14,611 bases of DNA from JAHIVN01 sp018816645 (GTDB taxonomy: Bacteria > Patescibacteriota > Dojkabacteria > JAHIVN01): positions 1-14,611 of the forward strand of contig JBDRHZ010000004.1 of assembly GCA_043816305.1 (NCBI GenBank). Direction: 5' to 3'. A program made the translations under genes and the position numbers. This document shows, one piece after another, positions 6,024 through 13,081 of this stretch (within the stretch, counting starts at the first letter, position 1; each line of letters begins with the position of its first letter). The notes beneath the pieces were generated by a model, which did not search any database, was not told where the DNA came from, and saw only the letters and a list, made by a program, of their open reading frames with translations.

Positions 6024-7373
6024 ATGGCAGTTTTAAGTGATTTTTTGGCAGCAGTAAATCAGATAGCTGCAGAGAGAGGGATCGAAGCTGATGATGTTAT
6101 CGAAGCTGTGGAAGCGGCAATTCGTACCGGATTTAAGAATAACTATGATACAGGAGAATCCTTGATTGTGGAAATTGATCAAGAGAAAGGAACTGTTGCA
6201 GCATATGCAGATAAAAAGGTTGTAAAGAAAGTTACTGATAAGGCAACTCAAGTCTCTCTTGAGGATGCGCGTATGATCGAGCCAAAGTTGAAGGTTGGAG
6301 ATCATGTACAAGTAGATGTGACTCCAGAAGGAGATTTTGGCAGAATTGCTGTCCAAGCGGCGAAGCAAGTCATTCTTCAAAAGGTAAGAGAAGCCGAGAA
6401 AGAAGCGGTAATGAAGGAATTTAAGGATAAGATGGGGACTATCGAGAGCGGGATAATTCAAAGAATGGACGGGGATTCTGTGATAGTGGAAATCCATAAG
6501 GCTCAGGCTGTGATGCCTTCAGATGAGAGACTTCCAGGAGAGTTCTATAAAAGCGGAAGCAGACTGAAATTCCTACTAAAGGAGATACAAAAGGGACCAT
6601 CCGGAAAACAGCTAGTTGTTTCGAGGGCTGATCCAAAGTTTCTAGAAGGACTTTTTGAGCTGGAGGTTCCAGAGATCCGATCTGGCAGTGTGGAGATAAA
6701 GGCAATTGCACGTGAGGCAGGTTCGAGAAGTAAGGTAGGAGTGCTTTCAACGCAAGAAGGTGTTGATCCAATTGGGGCTTGTGTAGGACAAAAGGGGATC
6801 AGAATTGATAATATTACGGATGAGTTGCAGGGTGAAAAGATAGATATCATTCTCTGGGATGAAGACGATAAGATGTTCGTTTCAAATTCTTTGAGTCCTG
6901 CTCAAGTAGTTGGTATTGCGATTGATGAAAAAGAGCAGAATGCAAAGGTAACTGTTCCAGACGATCAGCTTTCACTAGCTATCGGGAAAGATGGACAGAA
7001 CGTGAGATTGGCAGCGAAATTGACAGGCTGGAGGATAGACATTGAAGGAGAAACAAAGGAAGAAGATAAAGTTTCAGAAGAAGACGAAAAAGAAGAAAAG
7101 TCTCCAATAAAGAAGAAAAAGAAGAGCAAGAAGAAAGTCAGAACCAAAAAGCAGAAGGCTGAGAATGTGGACGGGGGAGAAGAGGTAAAGGATGCCGAAG
7201 ATGAACCTCGGATTGTTGTGCAAAAGGGGAAAGATAAGAAGACTAAAAAAGCCAAGAAAAGTACAAAGAAAAAACCTAAAAAAGTAGAGAAAAAGAAGAG
7301 AGTGAAAAAAGAGATTAAGAAGGGAGCTAAGGCTGTAAAGGAAGCTAAGGAGAAGGAAGAGGATAGCGAATAG
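6024..7373 (+). CDS. nusA: Transcription termination/antitermination factor NusA
   Basis: This is NusA, which binds RNA polymerase and nascent RNA and controls pausing, termination and antitermination. The N-terminal polymerase-binding domain (1-130) is followed by an S1 domain (about 137-202) and two KH domains, marked by GACVGQKGIRI (251-261) and AIGKDGQNVRLAA (319-331). After residue 343 comes a tail of about 105 residues made almost only of Lys, Glu, Asp, Ser and Val, with runs of lysine. No acidic repeat domain like that of E. coli is seen. The tail may bind nucleic acid without fixed structure. No Shine-Dalgarno motif precedes the ATG. The usual upstream rimP is missing; a divergent envelope operon lies there instead. 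ylxR follows after 38 bp. Confidence 0.95.
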   Translation: MAVLSDFLAAVNQIAAERGIEADDVIEAVEAAIRTGFKNNYDTGESLIVEIDQEKGTVAAYADKKVVKKVTDKATQVSLEDARMIEPKLKVGDHVQVDVTPEGDFGRIAVQAAKQVILQKVREAEKEAVMKEFKDKMGTIESGIIQRMDGDSVIVEIHKAQAVMPSDERLPGEFYKSGSRLKFLLKEIQKGPSGKQLVVSRADPKFLEGLFELEVPEIRSGSVEIKAIAREAGSRSKVGVLSTQEGVDPIGACVGQKGIRIDNITDELQGEKIDIILWDEDDKMFVSNSLSPAQVVGIAIDEKEQNAKVTVPDDQLSLAIGKDGQNVRLAAKLTGWRIDIEGETKEEDKVSEEDEKEEKSPIKKKKKSKKKVRTKKQKAENVDGGEEVKDAEDEPRIVVQKGKDKKTKKAKKSTKKKPKKVEKKKRVKKEIKKGAKAVKEAKEKEEDSE

Positions 7374-7411
7374 TAGACAATTACAGATTAAGGTTTAAAG
7401 ATTAAAGCAAC

Positions 7412-7798
7412 ATGGCCAAAAAGAAGGCACAAAGAGAGAAGCACGTTCCGATAAGGATGTGCATAGTTACAAAAGAAAAAAAGTCGAAGGCCGAACTCAT
7501 GCGTCTAGTCCGAGTCGAGGATAAAGTAAAGGTCGATCCGAAAGGCAAGGAGCGCGGTAGAGGTGCGAATATTTCTATGGATATGAAGATATTTGATGAG
7601 GCTACAAAGAAGCATCTTCTTGAGAGAGCTTTGAAGCTGGGAAGAAAGCTTTCTCTATCTGAGATCGAAAGTCTCAGAAAAGACTTTGAGAAGGCTATAG
7701 AGGAGAGAAACTTTCGACAGGGAAATCAGCCGGTTGTATTGAAGGTAGATAAGGAGAAGTGGAAGAAGGTAGTGAAGAATGTAAAGTCTAGAGTTTAG
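7412..7798 (+). CDS. ylxR: YlxR-family (DUF448) RNA-binding protein
   Basis: The 128-residue protein is very basic. It carries the YlxR hallmarks: PIRMCIVTKEKKSKAELMRLVR (13-34) and VDPKGKERGRGANIS (41-55). The family is known from the nusA-infB operon and folds as a small RNA- or nucleoid-binding domain. Here it directly follows nusA, as usual, but infB does not follow. It is somewhat longer than the roughly 90-100 residues common in the family because of a Lys-rich C-terminal extension. It probably shares the nusA transcript; no promoter or Shine-Dalgarno motif is seen in the 38-bp gap. Confidence 0.88.
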   Translation: MAKKKAQREKHVPIRMCIVTKEKKSKAELMRLVRVEDKVKVDPKGKERGRGANISMDMKIFDEATKKHLLERALKLGRKLSLSEIESLRKDFEKAIEERNFRQGNQPVVLKVDKEKWKKVVKNVKSRV

Positions 7799-7865
7799 AG
7801 TGTAAAATTTTGATCGAACAATTAACATATTCAGCTTAAAGCCTTCTCCAATAATTCTAGCATCT

Positions 7866-7894
7866 TTGTATTTAAGTCGTTTTGATGTTATAAT
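7866..7894 (+). promoter_or_regulatory. Promoter of the ATP-grasp/carD pair
   Basis: TTGTAT at 7866-7871, a 17-bp spacer and a perfect TATAAT at 7889-7894, with TG one base upstream forming an extended -10. The predicted leader to the ATG at 8056 is about 155 nt and holds a hairpin. Confidence 0.65.
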
Positions 7895-7936
7895 ACATAA
7901 AGTACATTGATATTAACCAACTTTTTTTAGGCGTAA

Positions 7937-7956
7937 GGGAAACAGCCTCTGTTCCC
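7937..7956 (+). promoter_or_regulatory. Leader hairpin upstream of the ATP-grasp gene
   Basis: GGGAAACAG (7937-7945) and CTGTTCCC (7949-7956) pair over eight bases with one bulged A and a 3-nt loop. A T7 run (7922-7928) precedes it and none follows, so it is not a terminator on the plus strand. It lies in the transcribed leader and could be a regulatory or stability element; nothing more can be said. Confidence 0.35.
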
Positions 7957-8055
7957 GGCGTGAAATTCAGTGTCGTGATATCAAAGAATATTCAAACTGC
8001 AAGAACTAGCGTTTTTGATACAGCTGATCACCAGGTAATATTTTAAAGAAACCGC

Positions 8056-8937
8056 ATGAAAACAAGAAACAAGAAGGTCTTAGTCTTACCAGCTCCCGAA
8101 GGTCTAAAGGAAATTAGAGAATTATATAATGGAGAGATAGACATTATCAGAGGAGTATTCAAAAATATCGAATTTCGGTTTAATCACCGGTTGGTTATTC
8201 TGCATAAAGGTACTGACTTGAAAGATTTTGACTTTGTATGGATATCGTCATTTCTGAGTACAAGAGACATCAGCCGTGCTATCTCGGTATATCTTGATTA
8301 TCACGGAGTTCCGCATACAGCTGTTAATGAGGGTGAGGGAGCATCTAAGTTGATTGACCTGACACATTTCTATCTTAACGACCTTCCAACTCCAGACACG
8401 TTTTTTCAGCAAAGACAAAATCTCTGCTCAAATACTGACGGCTTACAAAGCATCTGTAAATTTCCTTTAGTTGTTAAGGATACTAAGGGGTCAAGAGGCA
8501 GGAATTCTTTCTTGGTAAATTCAAAAGAAGAACTTTTGCAATTGATAGACACACTACCTAGAAACAGGAGTTTTATCTTTCAAGAGTTTATTCCCAACTA
8601 TTATGATTGGGGCATACTTGTTGCCAATGGGGAAGTTGTCTCAGCTGAAAAGAGTTACCCTTCTAATGGGGAATTTCGCAATAATGCCTGCTGGGGTGCG
8701 CGGGAAGTTTTTGTAAATGTCGATGATGTGAGCTCGGAACTCAAGCAAATAGCTATTAAGTCCTGTAGAGTTTTGAATTTAGAGTGGGGCAGGGCAGACA
8801 TTGTGATAGAAAAGTTTACAGAGGACCCATACCTTTTGGAGGTAAATAGATTCCCAGGGATGACGACAAATTCATCGGAGGTCGGAGCATTTCATAATTA
8901 TCTGAAAGGCAGGCTGGAGACTGATTCGATACTTTAA
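8056..8937 (+). CDS. RimK-like ATP-grasp ligase
   Basis: This 293-residue protein has an N-terminal pre-ATP-grasp domain (1-100) and an ATP-grasp fold. Visible motifs are FPLVVKDTKGSRGRNSFLV, with nucleotide-binding K141 and the glycine loop 145-150, then QEFIPNYYDWG (176-186), FRNN (207-210), GRADIV with D248, and LEVNRFPGM with E262 and N264 as metal ligands. The family (RimK, LysX, GshB relatives) joins a carboxylate to an amine using ATP; the substrate here is unknown. It has its own promoter (7866-7894), a long leader, and is followed after 17 bp by carD, so the two are probably co-transcribed. Modification of a translation or transcription protein would fit the context but is only inference. 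Confidence 0.85.
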   Translation: MKTRNKKVLVLPAPEGLKEIRELYNGEIDIIRGVFKNIEFRFNHRLVILHKGTDLKDFDFVWISSFLSTRDISRAISVYLDYHGVPHTAVNEGEGASKLIDLTHFYLNDLPTPDTFFQQRQNLCSNTDGLQSICKFPLVVKDTKGSRGRNSFLVNSKEELLQLIDTLPRNRSFIFQEFIPNYYDWGILVANGEVVSAEKSYPSNGEFRNNACWGAREVFVNVDDVSSELKQIAIKSCRVLNLEWGRADIVIEKFTEDPYLLEVNRFPGMTTNSSEVGAFHNYLKGRLETDSIL

Positions 8938-8954
8938 TTTAGTGTTAAAAGAAT

Positions 8955-9428
8955 ATGTTCAGAAAACATGCAAAAGTAATTTATCCGAGGTTTGGAGCCG
9001 GCCAGGTTATAGAAAAATTTAAACTTGCTGTAGACGGGGAGGAGAAACACTATCTGAAAGTTGAATTTTTCAATTCAGCCGTCAGTGTTTCGATTCCGGT
9101 TTCAAAGGCAGCTGATTTGGGACTCAGAAAACCTCTCACCAAAAAGAATCTTCTGGAAAAACTAGATAAGCTCGGCAGCAAAGTCAATATAACTGATCGT
9201 ACTCTCAAACAGCTAGACGAACAAACTAGAAGCAGGCTTCTTTCTGGAGGAATTGATGATACGATTAAGCTGGTAAACACTCTTAAGTCGTTGGCTAGAA
9301 AAAAAAGAGAAGAGAATAAAAATTTCAGTTATACAGTCTCCGAACAGATGGAGATAGCGGTCGATTTTCTGAAGTCTGAAATAGAACTGGTACTTGGAAA
9401 AAAGGCACTAGGTCATTATGATCTATGA
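8955..9428 (+). CDS. CarD/CdnL-family RNA polymerase-binding regulator
   Basis: The 157-residue protein begins with the CarD_CdnL_TRCF domain: KVIYPRFGAGQVIEKF (7-22), a YLKVEFF strand and SIPVSKAADLGLR (46-58). This domain binds the RNA polymerase beta subunit. The C-terminal helical part contains the family's SGG-I-D-D stretch and ends in ELVLGKKA. Known CarD proteins stabilise the open promoter complex with a conserved tryptophan that wedges into the upstream edge of the bubble. This protein has no tryptophan at all, and a leucine sits near the aligned position. Its role may differ, or another residue may replace it. It is 17 bp after the ATP-grasp gene and converges at once with a pseudogene. 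Confidence 0.85.
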   Translation: MFRKHAKVIYPRFGAGQVIEKFKLAVDGEEKHYLKVEFFNSAVSVSIPVSKAADLGLRKPLTKKNLLEKLDKLGSKVNITDRTLKQLDEQTRSRLLSGGIDDTIKLVNTLKSLARKKREENKNFSYTVSEQMEIAVDFLKSEIELVLGKKALGHYDL

Positions 9429-9889
9429 TTAAATAGAGACTTCTGTTCTATTCATTCTTTCTGACAGTTTCATTACCAAAAGTGTTGTTACTCCTGCAAA
9501 TACGCTCTGCCGATTTCAAAACGAAGATCCCCTGTGTTTATTCTTGTATGACGCATTAGTGCCTGTGTTATTTCCCAAGCAAGACAGAAAACCGAAGTAG
9601 TGGCAATGCCTGTTAAAGTCGCACTCAGAGGACGCAGTTGCAGGATATTTCTATTTGCAAAGACAAGACCAAATGTATAGACAATTGATTGAACTCCGTT
9701 TGGTGACGAATCAATGTTAGTTAAAAGTCTAGGAATGGAATTAGATAATCCTGAATCTATAAAATTCTAAATGCTAAGTCTTGAGCCAACAATTGTTGCC
9801 AAGGAACAGGCAAGAGAGGCTAGAAAAATACCTGCGTATTTCATCGTGTCCCTTACATTTTCTGAGATGCGTACTTGTTCAACTTCCAT
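9429..9889 (-). pseudogene. Broken small membrane-protein gene
   Basis: On the minus strand an ATG at 9889 opens a frame that reads MEVEQVRISENVRDTMKYAG and then a membrane helix. It meets an in-frame TAG at 9767-9769, runs on in the same frame with more hydrophobic sequence to a TAA at 9488-9490, and has its natural ending (VFAGVTTLLVMKLSERM...) in another frame, stopping at 9429-9431. Joining these with one readthrough and one frameshift (about 9490-9510) gives a protein of about 150 residues with several membrane helices. The plan somewhat resembles VanZ-like proteins, but I cannot confirm the family. Its minus-strand TATAAT (9895-9900, extended by TGC) survives. Confidence 0.6.
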
Positions 9890-9894
9890 AGGGG

Positions 9895-9900
9895 ATTATA
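9895..9900 (-). promoter_or_regulatory. Extended -10 box five bases before the broken gene's ATG
   Basis: Minus-strand TGCTATAAT, with the hexamer at 9900-9895, lies five bases before the ATG at 9889, so a transcript would start at or near the start codon. No clear -35 is seen. Confidence 0.4.
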
Positions 9901-10034
9901 GCATAAGAGCAGTTGAGAACTACTCTATTGCCAGCAGAAATAAAAGTACATTTAGTGCATTCTGTTGAAATACTTCGTAAACGTAGTTGCACTACTGCAT
10001 ACTCACAATTTTATCTCGAGCAGGATCTTTCTGA

Positions 10035-10062
10035 TTGATAAGTTACTGGTACCTGATAAAAT
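10035..10062 (+). promoter_or_regulatory. Promoter of the alpha/beta hydrolase gene, leaderless type
   Basis: TTGATA at 10035-10040, a 16-bp spacer and TAAAAT at 10057-10062 lie six bases before the ATG at 10069, so the first transcribed base would be about the first base of the start codon. Confidence 0.5.
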
Positions 10063-10068
10063 AATAAC

Positions 10069-10848
10069 ATGAAACAAGGTTATTTCGATCACAACAACGG
10101 TAAGATTTGGTATCAGACCGCCGGCACAGGGAAGCCCATTGTCTTTATACATGGTTTTACACTGGATCATCGGATGTGGGATACGCAAGTTGCTTCTCTC
10201 AGAGGGAAACACAAGATTGTTACTTATGACATGCGAGGTTTCGGTAAATCGAGCATACCATCAAGTTCATATAGTCATCAAGATGACTTGCAGTCACTCC
10301 TAGGCCATTTAAGTATTAAAAAAGCACATGTTGTAGGATTATCGTTGGGGGGTGAGATCGCCCTAGACTTTACGCTTTCATTTCCCAGACTTGTATCATC
10401 CTTGACGCTTGTGGATTCTTCTCTTGGCGGGTATAGGAGTACTGTAGACTGGAATGTTCATGCCCAAGAAGTAGGTCTGGAAAATGCAAAGCAAAACTGG
10501 CTCCAGCATGAAGTATTCAAGCCCGTAGCAGGCAATCCGGAAGTATTTCCCCTCTTGGAACAGATGGTCAATGAGTACTCTGGTTGGCACTGGCTTCACA
10601 AGGATCCGAGGAAAAAACTGCAACCGAGTGCGAAAGACCAATTGTCCAAGGTTATTACACGTGCAATGATTATCGCAGGAGAAAAGGATCTGCCTTACTT
10701 TATGAAAATTGCCAAAATCCTTAAAACAAACATACCCAATTCTACTTTCCACATGATTCGCGGAGCTAGCCATCTTGGCAATATAGAGAAAACAAGTGAT
10801 TTTAATCAGATTCTTTCTGACTTTCTAGCAGGAGAGTCGGCTCTATAA
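10069..10848 (+). CDS. Alpha/beta-fold hydrolase
   Basis: A 259-residue protein of the alpha/beta hydrolase superfamily, nearest in look to 3-oxoadipate enol-lactonase and related esterases. Seen are the oxyanion motif FIHGF (26-30), DMRGFGKS (54-61), the nucleophile elbow GLSLGG with S92, the acid in AGEKD (D207) and the base in GASHLGN (H235). The triad is complete, so an active esterase, lactonase or amidase is likely; the substrate is unknown. It has no signal peptide and should be cytoplasmic. It stands alone, with its own promoter and no 5' leader, after a 179-bp spacer shared with the broken gene. Confidence 0.88.
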   Translation: MKQGYFDHNNGKIWYQTAGTGKPIVFIHGFTLDHRMWDTQVASLRGKHKIVTYDMRGFGKSSIPSSSYSHQDDLQSLLGHLSIKKAHVVGLSLGGEIALDFTLSFPRLVSSLTLVDSSLGGYRSTVDWNVHAQEVGLENAKQNWLQHEVFKPVAGNPEVFPLLEQMVNEYSGWHWLHKDPRKKLQPSAKDQLSKVITRAMIIAGEKDLPYFMKIAKILKTNIPNSTFHMIRGASHLGNIEKTSDFNQILSDFLAGESAL

Positions 10849-11111
10849 AATATAAAGAGAGAATTCTATCATCGTGAAGACATTGGTAAAGGTTATTTTT
10901 TCTCTTTTATTCAATTTTATAAATAGGATAAAACATATTAACCTCTAGATAGAAATGCTATCTGTTGCAAGTGAAAGTGCTTGTCTGAACTTCAGATACC
11001 TTGTATAATTCTCCTGTCTTTTCTGTACTTATGTCCTGTATAGCAAACCAAAGGGCCCTATCGTCCTCAAGGCGAAACTTGACGATCTAGAGTGAAACGA
11101 AAGGAGGCATA

Positions 11112-11156
11112 GTTCGACCTAGTCCCGCGAAGCTTTAGCGAAGCGGGATAACGAAC
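11112..11156. repeat. REP-like palindrome
   Basis: TCCCGC (11123-11128) pairs with GCGGGA (11143-11148) around GAAGC-TTTA-GCGAA, and an outer GTTCG/CGAAC (11112-11116/11152-11156) extends it. The arm is GC-rich in an AT-rich spacer. Confidence 0.5.
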
Positions 11157-11182
11157 AAGTGCAAGAAGTTGTTTAAAAATAG

Positions 11183-11252
11183 AAGTGCCTTAAGGTCTAA
11201 TCAGCCTGCACCCGAGCGAGCTCGTGAGGGCTGGCAGGCGGTTAGGACACTT
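11183..11252. repeat. 70-nt compound hairpin before the GIY-YIG fragment
   Basis: Outer AAGTG/CACTT (11183-11187/11248-11252) and TCTAA/TTAGG (11196-11200/11242-11246) enclose GCCTGC/GCAGGC (11204-11209/11234-11239), CCC/GGG and GAGC-GA-GCTC (11214-11223). The pairing runs almost the whole length, with a side bulge CCTTAAGG. It ends eight bases before the ATG of the truncated GIY-YIG gene. Confidence 0.5.
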
Positions 11253-11259
11253 GTTTGAA

Positions 11260-11403
11260 ATGATATACTATGTGTATGTTTTAAAAAGTAAAAAGGATAG
11301 TAAGTTATATTATGGTTTTACTAGAAATTTAAATAAAAGACTTGTCGAACATAATTCTGGAAAAGTAACATCTACGAAATATCGAAGACCATTGCATCTG
11401 TAA
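11260..11403 (+). pseudogene. Truncated GIY-YIG endonuclease-domain gene
   Basis: The 47-codon frame begins MIYYVYVLKSKKDSKLYYGF and continues TRNLNKRLVEHNSGK to a TAA at 11401-11403. This matches the first half of YhbQ-like GIY-YIG proteins of 80-100 residues: the two tyrosine strands (here YVYVL and LYYGFT, with YYG in place of YIG), the arginine helix TRNLNKRLVEH and the NSGK-T-STKYRRP segment are present. The last half, with the catalytic glutamate, is missing; tRNA-Glu starts 19 bp after the stop. It is probably a remnant, perhaps cut by a rearrangement at the tRNA. The hairpin array just upstream may belong to the same element. Confidence 0.7.
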
Positions 11404-11421
11404 AAGTAAACTTAAAAAGAC

Positions 11422-11493
11422 GGCCCCATCGTCTAACGGTTAGGACACAGGATTCTCAATCCTGCAATCCGGGTTCGATTCCCGGTGGGGTCA
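11422..11493 (+). tRNA. tRNA-Glu (anticodon CUC)
   Basis: A complete cloverleaf of 72 bases. The acceptor stem is GGCCCCA/TGGGGTC with one G.U pair and discriminator A at 11493. The D-arm contains CTAACGGTTAGG, the anticodon stem is CAGGA/TCCTG with loop TTCTCAA giving CTC at positions 34-36, and the T-arm is CCGGG-TTCGATT-CCCGG. The CCA end is not encoded. It reads GAG codons. Confidence 0.93.
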
Positions 11494-11530
11494 TTCTTTC
11501 CAAAACAGTGTAATCCCTTCTCTAAAACTG

Positions 11531-11536
11531 TATAAT
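11531..11536 (+). promoter_or_regulatory. -10 box six bases before the GrpB-like gene
   Basis: TATAAT at 11531-11536 is followed by six bases and the ATG at 11543, the spacing expected for a leaderless transcript. The -35 is weak. The box also argues against the upstream TTG at 11537 as start. Confidence 0.5.
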
Positions 11537-11542
11537 TTGCCC

Positions 11543-12097
11543 ATGAGTAATCTTAGAGACCTAACTTCACTAAAAGAAAAATACAGATTTGAGGAATACG
11601 ATGATAATTACCCAGAACTGTATGATAGTGAAAAAGATCGTATACGTAAGGCTTTAGTAGGAATTGAAATAAAGATTCATCACTTTGGTAGTACCTCTAT
11701 TAAAAATGTTGGTGGTAAAGGGATAATCGACATTTTTATCGAATGCAGCCAGTCAGATATTCAGGAAGTATCAAAAATATTAGTTCCTAAACTGGGATAT
11801 GAGTTTAGGGCAAGTGGAGGTAATACGAATAGATTATTTCATCAGATAGAGATTGAAGGAAGAAGGTATCATGTCCATCTAACAGATTTTGATAATGATG
11901 AAGTCATAAGAAGTTTAGCATTTAGAGATTTCTTAAATAAGAGACCCAATCTAGCAAAGGAATATTCAGATACTAAGAGATTAGCCTCAGTTCGTGCTAT
12001 CAAGATGAATACAAGAAAAGAAATGAAGCAGGTATATATGGCTACAAAGAAATCAGTCATCAACAAAATTACTAGAATGATGGCTAAATCTGATTAG
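11543..12097 (+). CDS. GrpB-family (UPF0157) nucleotidyltransferase-like protein
   Basis: The 184-residue protein has the GrpB plan: an entry segment (LKEKYRFEEYDDNYPELYD), the nucleotidyltransferase-like HHFGSTSIKNVGGKGIIDI (46-64) with the GST motif and D63, then HVHLTDF (110-116) and LAFRDFLNKRP-x6-Y-x-TKR near the C-terminus. GrpB proteins belong to the polymerase-beta-type nucleotidyltransferase superfamily but no firm biochemical role is established. The ATG at 11543 is preferred over the TTG at 11537 because a TATAAT lies immediately upstream. The gene is AT-rich, stands alone behind tRNA-Glu, and converges with the nitrilase gene. Confidence 0.85.
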   Translation: MSNLRDLTSLKEKYRFEEYDDNYPELYDSEKDRIRKALVGIEIKIHHFGSTSIKNVGGKGIIDIFIECSQSDIQEVSKILVPKLGYEFRASGGNTNRLFHQIEIEGRRYHVHLTDFDNDEVIRSLAFRDFLNKRPNLAKEYSDTKRLASVRAIKMNTRKEMKQVYMATKKSVINKITRMMAKSD

Positions 12098-12178
12098 CTA
12101 TTATGAAATTGTAAATGAGTCTTAATTCTACAACAATCTGGTTTGATTTTTGTACCTCCAGGCTCATAAGATAGAGAA

Positions 12179-12931
12179 TTATTTGCTGTTATCATACGTC
12201 CACTCAAGTTCTTTTGAGGGATATTTACAAATCAGAATTCCCACCCTATGTCTTTTTAAGCTAATTAACCTACCATCTGGATGAGCAAAACTTGAAGGCA
12301 TTCTTGAATATCTAGAAGAGGAATTACTCCCAGAAATGTACATAAGATTATCTGAAGCTCTAGAACTTATCTGAGCTTTCATTAAGTGATCCATATTGTT
12401 TTTGTCTCTACTGCTATTAGCATTGTAGTAAGATAAAAATAAAAGCTTTACACCATGACTGCGATAATATTCAAACAGTTTTGGGTAACATGAGTCATAA
12501 CATATTAGAAATCCACAAGTAATTCCTTTAATATTTTTTATCAGGAAATTTGTTTTGCAACTAAAACGGTTCTTCTCTTTTTTGTATAATTTGTTTTTAA
12601 AATACCTTCCTATAATCTTTCCACTGGGAGAAATCAGATATGTACAATTGAAAGGTTTTATACTTGAGCGAACCCTGTGATGTGAACCGAGAATAACGTA
12701 TATATCCAGCTTATTAGCTGTTATCCTTATACGCTTTAAACTCTGTCTCAATGAATTCCAATTTATATCTCTTGATTTTGTTTCATACCCAGACAATGCA
12801 GTTTCAGGGAAATGAATAATATCTGCCGATTCTTCTGATGCTTCTAGAATATGTTTGAGTATAAATGATTCGTTTATTGCTAAATCTGAAGAAACTGAAA
12901 ACTGGCTTATTGCAATTTTAAGCTTATTCAT
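12179..12931 (-). CDS. Carbon-nitrogen hydrolase (nitrilase superfamily)
   Basis: At 250 residues it matches a single nitrilase domain. The Glu-Lys-Cys triad is visible: E43 in FPETALSGYE, K112 in RYFKNKL and C144 in GFLICYDSCYP. The superfamily hydrolyses or condenses amides and nitriles (amidases, carbamoylases, NAD synthetase glutaminase domains); the substrate cannot be chosen from sequence. No fused domain or signal peptide is present, so it should be cytoplasmic. It is AT-rich, like the GrpB-like gene it faces across 81 bp. Minus-strand TATAAT at 12938-12943 lies six bases before the ATG, so the mRNA is probably leaderless. Confidence 0.88.
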   Translation of the reverse strand: MNKLKIAISQFSVSSDLAINESFILKHILEASEESADIIHFPETALSGYETKSRDINWNSLRQSLKRIRITANKLDIYVILGSHHRVRSSIKPFNCTYLISPSGKIIGRYFKNKLYKKEKNRFSCKTNFLIKNIKGITCGFLICYDSCYPKLFEYYRSHGVKLLFLSYYNANSSRDKNNMDHLMKAQISSRASDNLMYISGSNSSSRYSRMPSSFAHPDGRLISLKRHRVGILICKYPSKELEWTYDNSK

Positions 12932-12937
12932 AAGTTG

Positions 12938-12943
12938 ATTATA
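12938..12943 (-). promoter_or_regulatory. -10 box six bases before the nitrilase-family gene
   Basis: Minus-strand TATAAT is followed by CAACTT and the ATG at 12931. A TTGTAT upstream is 20 bp from the -10, too far to be convincing as a -35. Confidence 0.5.
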
Positions 12944-13008
12944 CTAAGCAAGTAAGAAAATTGATACAATTCTTTAGGGATTTGGTTTGTAAAACCTCCC
13001 TTTGGGGT

Positions 13009-13047
13009 CAGTGAAGTAGGATCAGCAGAGCTGATCTCACTTCACTG
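13009..13047. repeat. Long near-perfect hairpin
   Basis: CAGTGAAGT (13009-13017) pairs with ACTTCACTG (13039-13047), and GATCAGC (13020-13026) with GCTGATC (13030-13036) around a 3-nt loop. One A.C mismatch and one G.T pair separate the two stems. No T-tract follows. It lies between the divergent nitrilase and glycosylase genes and could be a protein-binding palindrome or a mobile repeat. Confidence 0.6.
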
Positions 13048-13081
13048 TATCACAACGAATCAAGCTCCATCGGAAGGTTCG

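Larger units (their letters stand above)
10849..11259. other. Gene-free spacer with an array of hairpins
   Basis: No reading frame looks real. The first 190 bp are AT-rich. From 11060 three inverted repeats follow one another: ATCGT...ACGAT with an inner CAAG/CTTG (11060-11086); GTTCG...CGAAC around TCCCGC/GCGGGA (11112-11156); and a 70-nt compound hairpin (11183-11252). Such GC-rich palindromes recall REP-like elements in their form. No T-tract marks any as a terminator. Confidence 0.5.

Noticed and set aside
6033..7255. Several minus-strand frames of 96-154 residues
   Set aside because: They are antisense to nusA, which has strong domain evidence along its full length; their composition mirrors its Lys/Glu codons.
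7899..8045. Open stretch in the ATP-grasp leader reading GVRETASVPGVKFSVVIS and onward to a TAA
   Set aside because: It looks faintly protein-like but has no ATG; only internal GTG codons could start it. It could be a leader peptide or a remnant, but support is too weak to call.
9771..9968. Plus-strand frame of 65 residues
   Set aside because: It is opposite the broken membrane-protein gene, whose minus-strand translation looks far more protein-like.
11060..11252. CRISPR array or tRNA-like gene in the hairpin-rich spacer
   Set aside because: The repeats are inverted and differ from each other; there is no regular repeat-spacer pattern and no cloverleaf.
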